This document shows positions 1 through 8,809 of a stretch of 47,214 nucleotides of DNA, piece by piece. The translations under genes and the position numbers were made by a program. Origin of the DNA: Calcarisporiella thermophila CBS 279.70. Taxonomy: Eukaryota; Calcarisporiellomycota. Numbering within the stretch: position 1 is the first letter of the stretch; each line of letters starts with the position of its first letter. Below the pieces are notes generated by a model. That model was not told the DNA's origin, did no database searches, and saw only the letters and a list, made by a program, of their open reading frames with translations. Location of the stretch: NCBI RefSeq assembly GCF_041956535.1, contig NW_027192210.1:141138-188351 (forward strand), in the 5' to 3' direction.

Positions 1-240
1 TCCTTTTTAGTAATAAAATGACTTGACAGTTCTCCGAAATAAGGAATACATGTACGTAATGGTAGAGCGTGTGAATAACATCCTATTTTTCAAGGACGGT
101 ATTATACAAGAAAGAAAGGAATATAAACAAACAAAAAAAAAGGAAAAATTGGAATGCGGGTGGTAGGGTATTTGGCAAGGTCGTATTGGAGCTAAGTGTT
201 TTGGTTGAAGGATATTTCGTCTCCTTGGCATGACCGGGGA

Positions 241-410
241 GCGAAGTCCGAGAAGTCAAAAGAAAATTTTACATGAATATTATGTTGAATTTGCGGTGCT
301 CAAAACTGACGACAGCTTAGAGCTTAGGGCGTTTGGTGTAGTGGTATCACATCTGCTTTGCAATCAACGCAAACTTGCAGAAGGCCGTGGGTTCAATCCC
401 CACAGCGTCC
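241..410 (+). repeat. left arm of tRNA-Ala inverted repeat
   Basis: This arm and 1048-1219 on the opposite strand carry the same tRNA gene and the same 5' flank. The tRNA part is identical over 84 nt. The flank, about 85 bp, matches with scattered substitutions and fades near 241/1219. The arms are separated by about 640 bp of AT-rich DNA. The arrangement suggests an inverted duplication of a tRNA locus. Confidence 0.85.
327..410 (+). tRNA. tRNA-Ala(UGC), with intron
   Basis: An 84-nt gene folds as a 71-nt tRNA plus a 13-nt intron. The acceptor stem contains the G3-U70 wobble that is the alanine identity element. The D stem is GTG/CAC, the anticodon stem TCTGC/GCAGA and the T arm GTGGG/CCCAC. 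The anticodon TGC is at 359-361. The intron (about 363-375) sits one base 3' of the anticodon, the normal place for a nuclear tRNA intron. A T-run at 421-424 can end Pol III transcription. The 3' CCA is not encoded. Confidence 0.95.
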
Positions 411-420
411 ATAGGTTCTC

Positions 421-424
421 TTTT
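421..424 (+). terminator. Pol III T-run after tRNA-Ala
   Basis: Four consecutive T residues begin 11 nt after the last tRNA base. This is the usual Pol III stop signal. Confidence 0.6.
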
Positions 425-1036
425 ACACTTTTCATTGTAGATCTTATTTTGGTGCATTGAGATATAGACGCTGATCAGTAATTTTGTGGAAACTAAGCTA
501 TTTACTGCTTTTATCTTTCTATCGAAATAATAGCGCGCAACAAAATAAAAGATTACTAAAAAGGCAACTAGAGTGTAGTCTGCAAAGAATTATAATATCC
601 AAATAATAGTCTGTCTCTATAAAGGATAGAAAAGCATAGTTCACGTAGATACGGGAGTGAAGTAGCTAACTACGTTTTCTTGGAAATGTGCTAATCTATC
701 CTTCAACACTACCCCTAATTAACTTTATTGTTATGTTCTGGCTTTACCATGTTTCTGTTAATGTTTTTTAAAAATCTTAACCTATATTCTCTTCTTTATC
801 GTGTAGCTATTTCACCTTTATCTTTATTTATTTATTCCAATATTTCATAAAAGTCAGAACTCTACCTAATTCTCGGCAAGTTACATATTGAGAAGACTAC
901 TTTTCAATAATATACTTTCTTGTATTGAAAAGCAATCGAAATTATTTAAACGCTTAAAGGAGTAGGTTTTTTTATGATAATTAATATTGACGAACATTCA
1001 ACTAAAATAATAATTAAACAGTTTTTTATTGAATAT
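425..1036. other. AT-rich spacer between the tRNA copies
   Basis: I see no coding frame, RNA fold or repeat here. It is the loop of the inverted repeat. Confidence 0.6.
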
Positions 1037-1040
1037 AAAA
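1037..1040 (-). terminator. Pol III T-run after second tRNA-Ala
   Basis: On the minus strand four T residues follow the second tRNA-Ala, 8 nt after its last base. Confidence 0.6.
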
Positions 1041-1047
1041 GAGTTAT

Positions 1048-1131
1048 GGACGCTGTGGGGATTGAACCCACGGCCTTCTGCAAGTTTGCGTTGATTGCAA
1101 AGCAGATGTGATACCACTACACCAAACGCCC
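1048..1131 (-). tRNA. tRNA-Ala(UGC), second copy, with intron
   Basis: The reverse complement is identical over all 84 nt to the copy at 327-410, including the 13-nt intron. It therefore has the same G3-U70 pair and TGC anticodon. The two genes point towards each other. Complete identity, against a slightly diverged flank, suggests concerted evolution or selection on the RNA. Confidence 0.95.
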
Positions 1132-1203
1132 TTAACTCTAAGCTGTCGTTGGTTTTGAGCACCGCAAATTCAACATAATATTCATGTAAAATTTTCTTTT
1201 GGC

Positions 1204-1221
1204 TTATCGGATTCCGCCGCG
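1204..1221 (+). repeat. SINE target-site duplication, left copy
   Basis: The 18-nt word ttatcggattccgccgcg ends where the SINE begins. It recurs exactly at 1561-1578, right after the SINE poly(A) tail. Confidence 0.9.
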
Positions 1222-1560
1222 GGGGAGGGTTAGTTTAGTGGACTATTCCTGGGATGCCGATGAGAACGGCGTGGGTTCGAATCCCACTTCCCCCACCAGC
1301 ACTTACTCTTAGTTTGTGGCTGCTATCCACTTGATCAGAAGCTGAGTCTTGGTTATTGAAAAGACCGCCCTTACGATAAGTACAAAAGATTACATCGGTT
1401 TCACGTACATGCTATACACGACAACTGCAATACACGCATATCGATTGAACGCCTATCTACCAAGGACCTATATCTTGTTATGTTAAGTCCATTGACATTA
1501 ACTTCATGTAATATATGGAAATTAAATAAAAGTTTCCATTGATTGATCAAAAAAAAAAAA
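1222..1560 (+). mobile_element. tRNA-headed SINE with LINE-type 3' tail
   Basis: A 339-bp element bounded by an 18-bp exact target duplication. Its head holds Pol III internal promoter boxes: A-box-like tagtttagtgg at 1231-1241 and a perfect B box ggttcgaatcc at 1274-1284. The body (about 1300-1510) is anonymous. The tail is a hairpin at 1516-1538 followed by ttgattgatc and an A-run. Hairpin and tail match the 3' end of the LINE fragment just downstream, so the element probably borrows that LINE's reverse transcriptase. I could not fold the head as a functional tRNA. Confidence 0.88.
1516..1538 (+). other. 3' tail hairpin of the SINE
   Basis: Bases 1516-1523 pair with 1531-1538 (one T-G wobble) around an A/T loop. 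It is the counterpart of the LINE hairpin at 2271-2292. The outermost pair is T-A here and C-G in the LINE, a compensatory change. Confidence 0.75.
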
Positions 1561-1578
1561 TTATCGGATTCCGCCGCG
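1561..1578 (+). repeat. SINE target-site duplication, right copy
   Basis: Exact second copy of the 18-nt word at 1204-1221. Its last nine bases (1570-1578) also serve as the left target duplication of the LINE, repeated at 2314-2322. Confidence 0.9.
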
Positions 1579-1967
1579 TCGCCGTCTTACTCACGTCAGT
1601 GTGGCATTGGACGGAAAGGTGTATCAACACCATCTCAGGCCCCCTAAACACTCAGGTGCTGAGCCCCAGGAACCTCGTACTTGGCGACCTACCAGAAGCC
1701 CCGAGGACAGTAAGACACGCGGCTCAAATCATCTTCGATTCGGTGTTATGGCAAATCCATCGGGACCGAATCGCCTACCATTTCGAATGCACTCGAGCAT
1801 CACTCGAGACAATCATCCTCCGTGCCAAAATGGACATCGAGGAGGCTATCGGAGGTGAACTGATAAAGGCACGAAAAAGACGAGAGATGGAGTTATTCCG
1901 AAGAAGGTGGTGCAGTCAGGGAGCGGTAATAGAAAGTTCGGATAGAGCAAGACTAAAACTGGAGTGA
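1579..1967 (+). pseudogene. LINE ORF2 C-terminal fragment
   Basis: About 129 codons are open and end in TGA at 1965-1967. The residues around FDSVLWQIHRDRIAYHFE, followed by a lysine/arginine-rich stretch, resemble the segment after the reverse transcriptase core in fungal LINE polyproteins; this is family-level recognition, not an alignment. The polymerase core and endonuclease are missing. The apparent start upstream lies in the SINE tail and is not genuine. It is a dead fragment of the element at 1579-2313. Confidence 0.7.
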
Positions 1968-2270
1968 CGAAGCAACCCTTCCTCTCTCCCAATCCGCTCT
2001 TTCCTTCCTCCCCTCCTCTTTACTTCATACCTTTCACCAAATACCCGATCACTATATACATCTAATCTACCTTTTATTCCCATACTCCATGTTTATCACC
2101 TTCTCTATGTTCTTATCCCCTTGCGTTTCTTTGCTTTCTTCTCTTCTCTCCCTTTCTGGGCTAACATAAATTGTCAAAATCCAAGTTCCACCTTGCCATC
2201 TAACTATATCCCCACCCCTTTATTCCCTCCTTTCTTTTTTTCATTGTAATCATTAAACTCTTGTAAGCTA

Positions 2271-2292
2271 CGGAAACTAATAAAAGTCTCCG
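2271..2292 (+). other. 3' tail hairpin of the LINE
   Basis: Bases 2271-2274 pair with 2289-2292 and 2276-2278 with 2285-2287, with one A/C mismatch and an AATAAA loop. In other LINEs such a 3' stem-loop is what the reverse transcriptase binds. Confidence 0.7.
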
Positions 2293-2313
2293 TTGATTGA
2301 TCAAAAAAAAAAA

Positions 2314-2322
2314 TCCGCCGCG
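2314..2322 (+). repeat. LINE target-site duplication, right copy
   Basis: The word tccgccgcg directly follows the LINE A-run and matches 1570-1578. Confidence 0.75.
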
Positions 2323-2336
2323 TTGCATTCATCGTC

Positions 2337-2406
2337 CTCAAATAGTTTAGTGGTTCAGGACTCCAGAGCCAAATTACTAAATTGTGAGCTCGATTCCCGC
2401 AGGCGA
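2337..2406 (+). other. degenerate tRNA-like sequence (A and B boxes)
   Basis: An A-box-like tagtttagtgg (2343-2353) is identical to that of the SINE. A B-box-like agctcgattcc follows at 2387-2397. The acceptor arms do not pair and no normal anticodon arm forms, so it is a tRNA relic or an old SINE head. The LINE and then the SINE inserted 15-20 bp upstream of it. Confidence 0.45.
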
Positions 2407-3077
2407 CACCCGCTCGAGATAGTTTGCTTGGCTTTCCTCGGGCATCAATTGCTATCAATAATACAGCAACAGGCAAGTAATATCAAGCAGCTACAAAAAG
2501 GTAGCAAAAATACTTTGGAGATACCCAAATATAAAAATGAGTGGCCAGCGGCAGTGCCTGGGTGATTTTATACGGCATACATTTGGCGTGAGCTTCGGGA
2601 ACATGCCAAAAATGCAAGTGTATCGGTAGGGGTAAAACAGGACATGAATAACTACTAAACAATATCCTACTTAGACATTCTCCCATTTCTTAATAATCCT
2701 AAATGCTGGGTATTTCTGCCGAGAATTATCGTGTTATATAGATAGTTTATATAAATGTCGATATTTATTAAATACGCCTTGAATTACTAATCAATATTAA
2801 TAATTAGTATCTACCCACAGTTTTCGTGATTGCTTACAACCTCTTCCAGAGTACCGGTATAATTTTCACTATTCTTTATTTTTCAGGCATAATATGTCAT
2901 ATAATGCTAATACTCTAGGGTATATTCCATGCTAAGATTTTCCGGATTATTACTGAGACGGTTTCCGAATTGACCTCTGGAAATCTTTGTACCACATAGA
3001 TATGTATTTCATGTGCAATTTAGTAATTTTCCAATTCAACTTTTCTATCCGTTTTTCGACCTCTATTCAGAAATAAG
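2407..3077. other. intergenic, AT-rich
   Basis: No supported gene. The 3' part is the upstream region of the SDR gene. No clear TATA box or other element was recognised. Confidence 0.5.
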
Positions 3078-4479
3078 ATGTCGTCTAATGAACGCCTTCA
3101 GCAACTCTATTCTCATTTGTCCCCATCTTATAGTCTCGGCTTAAGCATACAGCCGGCAAAGGAGATATCTCCCGAATTAAAAGAACGCGTTTTGAATGAA
3201 GAAAATCATCGTCGGCTCGAAGGTAAAGTCTGCATTGTGACAGGCGCAGGGTCTGCAATGGGTATTGGGTAAGGAAAATATGTAACAGGAGGAATACAAT
3301 CAAATAAAAAATATTTATTTCTTCTTGGTGATTTAGTCGAAGTGCTGCTTTTACGTTTGCTAAAGATGGTAAATATTGGCATCTGTGTGAATAATTATTT
3401 CGTTTCTTAAAATATTTTCTTAGGAGCTGCGGTCATCTATGTGACTGATATATATGGTGAACGATTGCCCAAGTTGGTGGAGGACATTAAAAGCAAATAC
3501 CCGCAGATAAAATGCATCGCGCGGATTCTTGATGCAACCGACGAGGCTTCTGTCGCTGCAATCACAAAAGATGCTGTCAAAGAACATGGCAGACTGGACG
3601 TGTTCTTTGCAAGCGCAGGATCTTCAGAATACTCGGGAACTGTGAATTCAAAAGAATTTATGGAATCGATTCGGGTAATACTCAATTGCTTAATCCTAAT
3701 TGAGCTTTCCCTTGTGATTTTCTGACACTTACTTTTACATTTAGCTAAATGCTCTTAGGTGAAATTTATTACTGAAGAAGTGCATTTTCCCTCAGCTTTC
3801 TAAATCTTGCGTTGTCCTATTAGCGCCTTTTTAGCCATTAAACATGCTGGGGAAGCGATGAAGGTGACGGGAGGTAGTAAAAAGGAATCAGGAGGGTCCA
3901 TCATCCTAACCTCCTCTGGTATACATTTTCTTTGCTTCGCAAATCGTATGAGAATGCTAAGATTTGAATCTTGTTCGATAGTAGCCGGAGTGCGGTCCGG
4001 GGCTGGCCCCATCCACTATTCTGCGGCCAAAGCTGCGTAAATAACCTTGGTCAACCAATTTCTCATGGTCGGCATCCTTTTTTAACCTTAAACCTTAACT
4101 TTTCTTAGAGTTATTAATCTTGCGATGACCGGAGCGACCTCCTTGGCTAATACGAATATCCGTGTCAATGCTATTTGCCCAGTAAGTGATATACCAGTTT
4201 ATTGAGAACTATGGCATAGACTATTGCCTTCCCCTCAAATTATAGGGATTAATTGAAACTGACATGACAAAAGAATTCTTCGATTTGGCACGTAAGAAAA
4301 ACGTGGCAGACAAGATCGGTCAGCTCAACCCGCTTGGAAGATATGGAATTGCAACCGAGATAGCAAATGTAGCATCGTTTCTCGCAAGCGACGAATCCAG
4401 CTATATCAATGGTCAAGCCATCCGAGCTTGTGGAGGTCTGAGTGCCTCTCTTCCAATTGTGCCTGGAAGATGGCAGTGA
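3078..4479 (+). CDS. short-chain dehydrogenase/reductase (SDR)
   Basis: Eight exons: 3078-3268, 3337-3368, 3424-3674, 3745-3758, 3824-3918, 3982-4036, 4109-4181 and 4246-4479, giving 314 aa. It is a classical NAD(P)-dependent Rossmann oxidoreductase. The cofactor motif [10 protein letters not shown] ends at residue 64 and is split by intron 1. Also visible are the NAG-like FASAG, a catalytic Ser in LTSS (about 193-194) and the YSAAK pair Y207/K211. The C-terminal [11 protein letters not shown] region is typical of the family. A 14-nt exon supplies the LNALS residues that start the helix before AFLAIKHA. The substrate is unknown. There is no SKL-type C-terminus or transmembrane segment. The fold assignment is firm; the role is open. 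Confidence 0.9.
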
Positions 4480-4939
4480 AGTGTTGTATATTGGATCCTC
4501 TGTCAATGAAGTTTGCGCCTTTTTTTTTATCCTTACTTTTAAGTAAATATGTCTATCAATTGCATTTATTTTGGTATCTTGAACGGCAAAATAACGTTTT
4601 CCAAAGAGTAGGAGATTGGGTTTGCTATTTTGTAGATTAAAACAGAGCAGTGCTGATGAGGATTCTACGGAAGAAAGTTTTTGTTAATTACAGCACTATT
4701 GCTCAGTGTTTGTATTCCCATTTTCCCATAAGATCCTCCATTACCAGCACTCAACCATAGTTTAGGAGATATGTGTAATGCTGCTCTCTCCTATTTTAAA
4801 ATTCCGTTTTCCCAGGATATGCAAATAAGCCACTCATTCAGACTTAATTTTTTCAGACGACTGTCTCGCCGATTTCTTCCTATATCTCCTCATTATTTGC
4901 TTTGCTATTTTATTCTTGAAGTGAGCCGTGAATTCAACC

Positions 4940-5972
4940 ATGACAGGTATTCGAATTCTTTGTGCAGTGAAACGCGTTGTAGATTTTGCCGTGAAAGTGC
5001 GTGTCAATGCGGCTCAAACTGCAGTGGAGACGCAAAATGTAAAACATAGCATGAATCCATTCGACGAGATTGCAGTAGAGGAAGGTAAAAATGCATATAA
5101 TTAACCTTTCTCCCATCTATGGTTTTTATGATAATCCTACCATCATTGCAGCTATCCGTCTCAAGGAGCGGCTCAAGGATAAGGTCTCCGAAATCGTGGC
5201 TGTTTCATGTGGCCCCAGCAAATCTCAGGAGACTCTCCGAACCGCCCTTGCTATGGGAGCTGACCGTGCTGTACACGTCGAGGTGCCCGAGGGAACAGAT
5301 CTACAGCCCTTGAGCGTGGCAAAATTATTGAAGGCTATTGTCGAGAAGGAGAAACCAGACCTGGTTATTTTAGGAAAGCAGGCCATTGACGACGATGCTA
5401 ATCAGACGGGACAGATGCTTGCTGGTTTGTTGAACTGGCCTCAGGTGGGTATATACACTTAACCACCAACAGAGTATTGAATACTTACCCCATCTCGAAT
5501 ACAGGCGACCTTTGCATCTAAGGTGGAGCTGAACAACCAGGCTCTCAAAGTGACACGTGAAATTGATGGCGGGCTTGAAACCATCAGCTCTAACCTCCCT
5601 GCCATCATCACCACCGACTTGCGGTAGGCTCTCTATCCACGGATATTCTTACCCATGTTTTATACTCTCTTACTAATGGCAATGTCATTCCAGTTTGAAC
5701 GAGCCACGTTATGCATCGCTCCCCAACATCATGAAGGCCAAGAAGAAACCGCTCTCTAAACTAACCCCCTCCGAACTCAATATTGATATCTCTCCCCGCA
5801 TCGAGACGCTGAAGGTTACTGAGCCACCCAAGCGTAGTGGAGGCAAAAAGGTCGAGACGGTAGATGAGCTTATAGATAAGCTGAAGAATGAAGCTGGGGT
5901 CCTGGTAAGTCAATAGAGTTTCCAAGCATTTACAGCTTACTGGCTTATATGTGTTATTCTTCCTTTTAGTAA
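4940..5972 (+). CDS. electron transfer flavoprotein, beta subunit
   Basis: Exons 4940-5084, 5152-5444, 5505-5623 and 5694-5904; intron 4 (5905-5969) is followed at once by the TAA at 5970-5972, giving 256 aa. The subunit pairs with ETF-alpha, binds AMP and helps carry electrons from mitochondrial acyl-CoA dehydrogenases to ETF-ubiquinone oxidoreductase. Family landmarks are [62 protein letters not shown], the ETF-beta signature [19 protein letters not shown], and [15 protein letters not shown] at the end. If intron 4 is retained, reading runs three codons further to TAG at 5914-5916. As usual for ETF-beta, no separate long presequence is seen. The order ETF-beta (plus), peroxiredoxin (minus) is convergent. 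Confidence 0.96.
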
Positions 5973-6252
5973 ATTTTAATTTCATAGACAAAAAGCTTTG
6001 TGAATTTATAATTCTTCGGATGTAAGGAAATAAATCTTATTTGGGTCAGCCTTTCTCCTACACTAAACTTCGTTTATTCTGGAAACAGCCAAACGCGATT
6101 TAAGAAATAGGAATAAATTAGCAGTTTATACCTTGAATACACTTTTTTTCGCATAAAATTAATATAATAAATGTTTGCAAGAAAGTGGAAAAAGGAACAA
6201 AAAATGACTCAGCCATATTAAATGTGTTGCCACTCTTTGGACAGGAGACTTA

Positions 6253-6885
6253 CTACAAGTTGGCTCCACTCTCCTGATCTTTTTTAAGCTTTTGAATCGT
6301 CTCGAGCGACTGCGAGATATGCCCTAAATTGTTTAAAAACAGTTGAAGCAATCTAAGGAACTATATGTAAAAATAAAACCGGTGAAAATTTACCGTTAAT
6401 ATTCATCATACTGTTGAAGTAGCCCCGTACAATGCCATCGGGGCCAATAATGTAGGTTGCCCTGCCTGGGATCATGCCAAGTGTCTTGGGGACCTGGAAA
6501 GCCTTGCGTGCTTCACCTTTGGGATCAGAGAGCAGCACGAAAGGTAGCTTGCGATTGGATGCAAATGACTTGTGGGATTCCCAACTGTCAGATGAGATCC
6601 CAATAACTTCGGCACCATTTTGCTGGAAAACCTATAATATAAAGAAAAGTATAAATGCCATCAATAATGGGCAGCGATCAGTGGAGAGATTTTGTGGTGA
6701 TTTACCTCATAGCTGTCCCGAAAAGCACAGGCCTGTGCAGTACATCCAGGGGTTTCATCTTTGGGGTAGAAGTACACAACCAAAGCCTTTCCGGCAAAAT
6801 CATCGATCAGGGTCACTTCTTTGCCATCTTGATTCATGAGCTTGAGTCCTGTAGGAGCAGGTTTATTATCGAGAGCATGCGACAT
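6253..6885 (-). CDS. peroxiredoxin, BCP/PrxQ type
   Basis: Exons 6885-6706, 6631-6394 and 6323-6253 give 162 aa from the Met at 6885. It is a thiol peroxidase reducing H2O2 and organic peroxides. The active site reads [14 protein letters not shown], with the peroxidatic Cys at residue 48 and the resolving Cys at 53, the five-residue spacing of the PrxQ/BCP group. It ends [14 protein letters not shown], the usual C-terminal helix. An in-frame ATG at 6981 would add 32 residues rich in Arg and hydrophobics with no acidic residue, which looks like a mitochondrial presequence. The gene is divergent from the sulfotransferase, so the promoters share a short interval. Confidence 0.93.
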
Positions 6886-7118
6886 TTTTGCTGCGATTTG
6901 TAATGTACAGGCGATGGAGACAAGGTGTTGAGCTAAACGTAGAGAACGTGAAAATAAGACATATCTCGGATGAATTTTCAATTTATATCACAAATAAGGT
7001 TTACATGATTGCATAATTGACATGGATTCTGATTCAACATATTAGGATAACTAATAGATTCGGATTGAACCCCCTAATTCTATTGATCTTTTGGATTTTC
7101 TATGTGAAACACAAGAGT

Positions 7119-8624
7119 ATGTTTGAACGACTAAGGCCCTTTGCACGAACTCGGCGGCGATTATGCGCCCGTTTTGTATACCTGTTCGTCATCGGGCTCC
7201 TCATCGTCAAATTCACCCTCCACCGATTCTCATCGACGGTCTCGAAGAAGGATGAGGAAGAATGGTATGAGAAAGTGCTAGAGCCTTTCAAGGGACAGCG
7301 GTTACAAAAGGTGCTACGCACCAAGACATGGGATGACATGGATGTGGATCGCATAAAAGCTGAGCCAAAATGTGAGCAGTATAATGCGTTTGCACCTAAA
7401 AATAAACATGGTCTAACCTTCCCCTACTTGGCAAGTGTATTTTCCACCTTTTTGTGATCGCTCTAATTGCAGCAAACCTCTCCCATCCTTCCTTATCGCC
7501 GGAACACAGCACTCAGGCGCCTCCCGCTTGTTTGCCTTTCTAAGCCAACATCCTTCCATCTTTGCCATTCCACGCGGAAACATACACACAGCACGATTAA
7601 TAAATAAAGGGCTAGAAGGATATCTCGAAAGTCTCGAGGAATTATTAAGCATAAAGAATTCGACCGCAATTAAAGGGGAGAGCGGTGTCACTGGTATGAA
7701 TGCTGACCTGTGCTTATACGGGGGAAGTTGTATACAGAAAATAATAGAGACTTTCCCTGACGTTAAGGTAGCACTGAAAGGATCATTTCATAAAACATTT
7801 AGCATAGTTGGAAAATGGATTCAATCCTATATATTTGTTTTTCTTAGCTTATACTCATATTACGAGACCCTATTGATAGAGCTTTTGCACACTATAAAAA
7901 CATGCGCTCAAACAATATTCCGTTTGAAACGCTGGTTGAGGAGGAGCTTGATATTCTTCGACGATGTAGCCATCGAAGGTAGGTTTAATACACCATGATC
8001 AACAGTCCTTCTCCTTTAATATATCTTGTACATTTAAAGTGCCCATGGAGGATGGACTAGTTTTCTCAACTGTCACAAAGCATCTCAAGTACAGACTTCG
8101 TGGCGCTTACACATACCACTTGATAATTCTCCAGATGGTAAGTTTCATTTTCCGCTAATAGAAAACACTTCTAAGCACTTACTTATGACCGCTTAGCACT
8201 CGAGACGCCAGGGCTAATGGATATGCTATCGCGTGGCATGTACGCTAATCAGTTTTCATCATTTCTGGATCAGTTTACTTCTGCACAATTGCTCGTTCTA
8301 CGCTACGAGGATTTTTCTGAAGATACCCGCCTCCAGTTTCGACGGATCGGAAATTTCCTGGGCATTGACCCGACTTGGTTCTATTCACGAATTTCGCAAC
8401 CGATGTTCGATGAGGTTGAGGTTGAAACTGAAAATTCTGGCTCGAAGGCAGTGAGTGACAAGACAGTGAAGCATCCTATATTCGAGCGTCACCAAAGCTT
8501 GGATTTGGGGATTCGTTACAGGCTGCAGCACGTTTTTCAAGAATTGAACCGGCAGATGGTGGAGGCCTTTAAGGAGGGTAAGCAGGATTTCGCTGGATGG
8601 GACTATGATATTGATCGAGGATAG
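7119..8624 (+). CDS. type II membrane sulfotransferase
   Basis: Exons about 7119-7387, 7473-7767, 7848-7978, 8040-8137 and 8197-8624 (about 406 aa). It likely transfers sulfate from PAPS to a carbohydrate or glycoprotein in the Golgi. The N-terminus is Arg-rich followed by one hydrophobic span (VYLFVIGLLIVKF), the signal-anchor layout. The 5'-phosphosulfate loop is about FLIAGTQHSGASRL (residues 96-109) and the 3'-phosphate motif is LILRDPIDRAFAHYKNM. Later RGMYANQF and LRYEDF fit the sulfotransferase fold. Oddities: the loop's usual Lys is His103, and the first intron is uncertain. The only donor in the right phase that I found is a weak GTTTGC at 7388. An in-frame ATG at 7017 would lengthen the N-terminus; I prefer 7119 because basic residues then precede the membrane span. 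Confidence 0.8.
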
Positions 8625-8809
8625 ATTTATCTTATTGTACTATATTCATTAACATTGTATCCTTATACAAATTTATAAACTTTTCTGAAACTCGTCTGAT
8701 TTCGAATTGTACGTATAGTTTCACATGCCGTGGAATAGAGTGTTATTAGAAAAATCTTCGTGTTCGATACTTCATTTCTAAGACTTAACTTACTAACTTA
8801 TCGTTGAGG

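Larger units (their letters stand above)
1579..2313 (+). mobile_element. 5'-truncated LINE (non-LTR retrotransposon)
   Basis: This is the 3' end of a non-LTR element: the C-terminus of an ORF2-like protein, a 3' UTR of about 320 bp, a 22-nt hairpin (2271-2292), ttgattgatc and an A-run. It is flanked by the 9-bp duplication tccgccgcg (1570-1578 and 2314-2322). The 5' truncation is the usual result of incomplete target-primed reverse transcription. The SINE inserted at its 5' border later, since the SINE target duplication includes the LINE's left duplication. Confidence 0.85.

Noticed and set aside
7-231. 74-codon ORF on the minus strand
   Set aside because: Low-complexity, AT-driven and without family features; it lies beside a tRNA gene.
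1222-1298. SINE head read as a functional tRNA
   Set aside because: Acceptor and T arm pair, but the anticodon arm does not. A GAG loop (Leu) forms only if the D-arm spacing is broken. Target duplication and A-tail show a SINE.
1539-1967. 142-aa ORF as an intact gene
   Set aside because: Its first codons lie in the SINE tail and target duplication; only the part from 1579 is LINE-derived.
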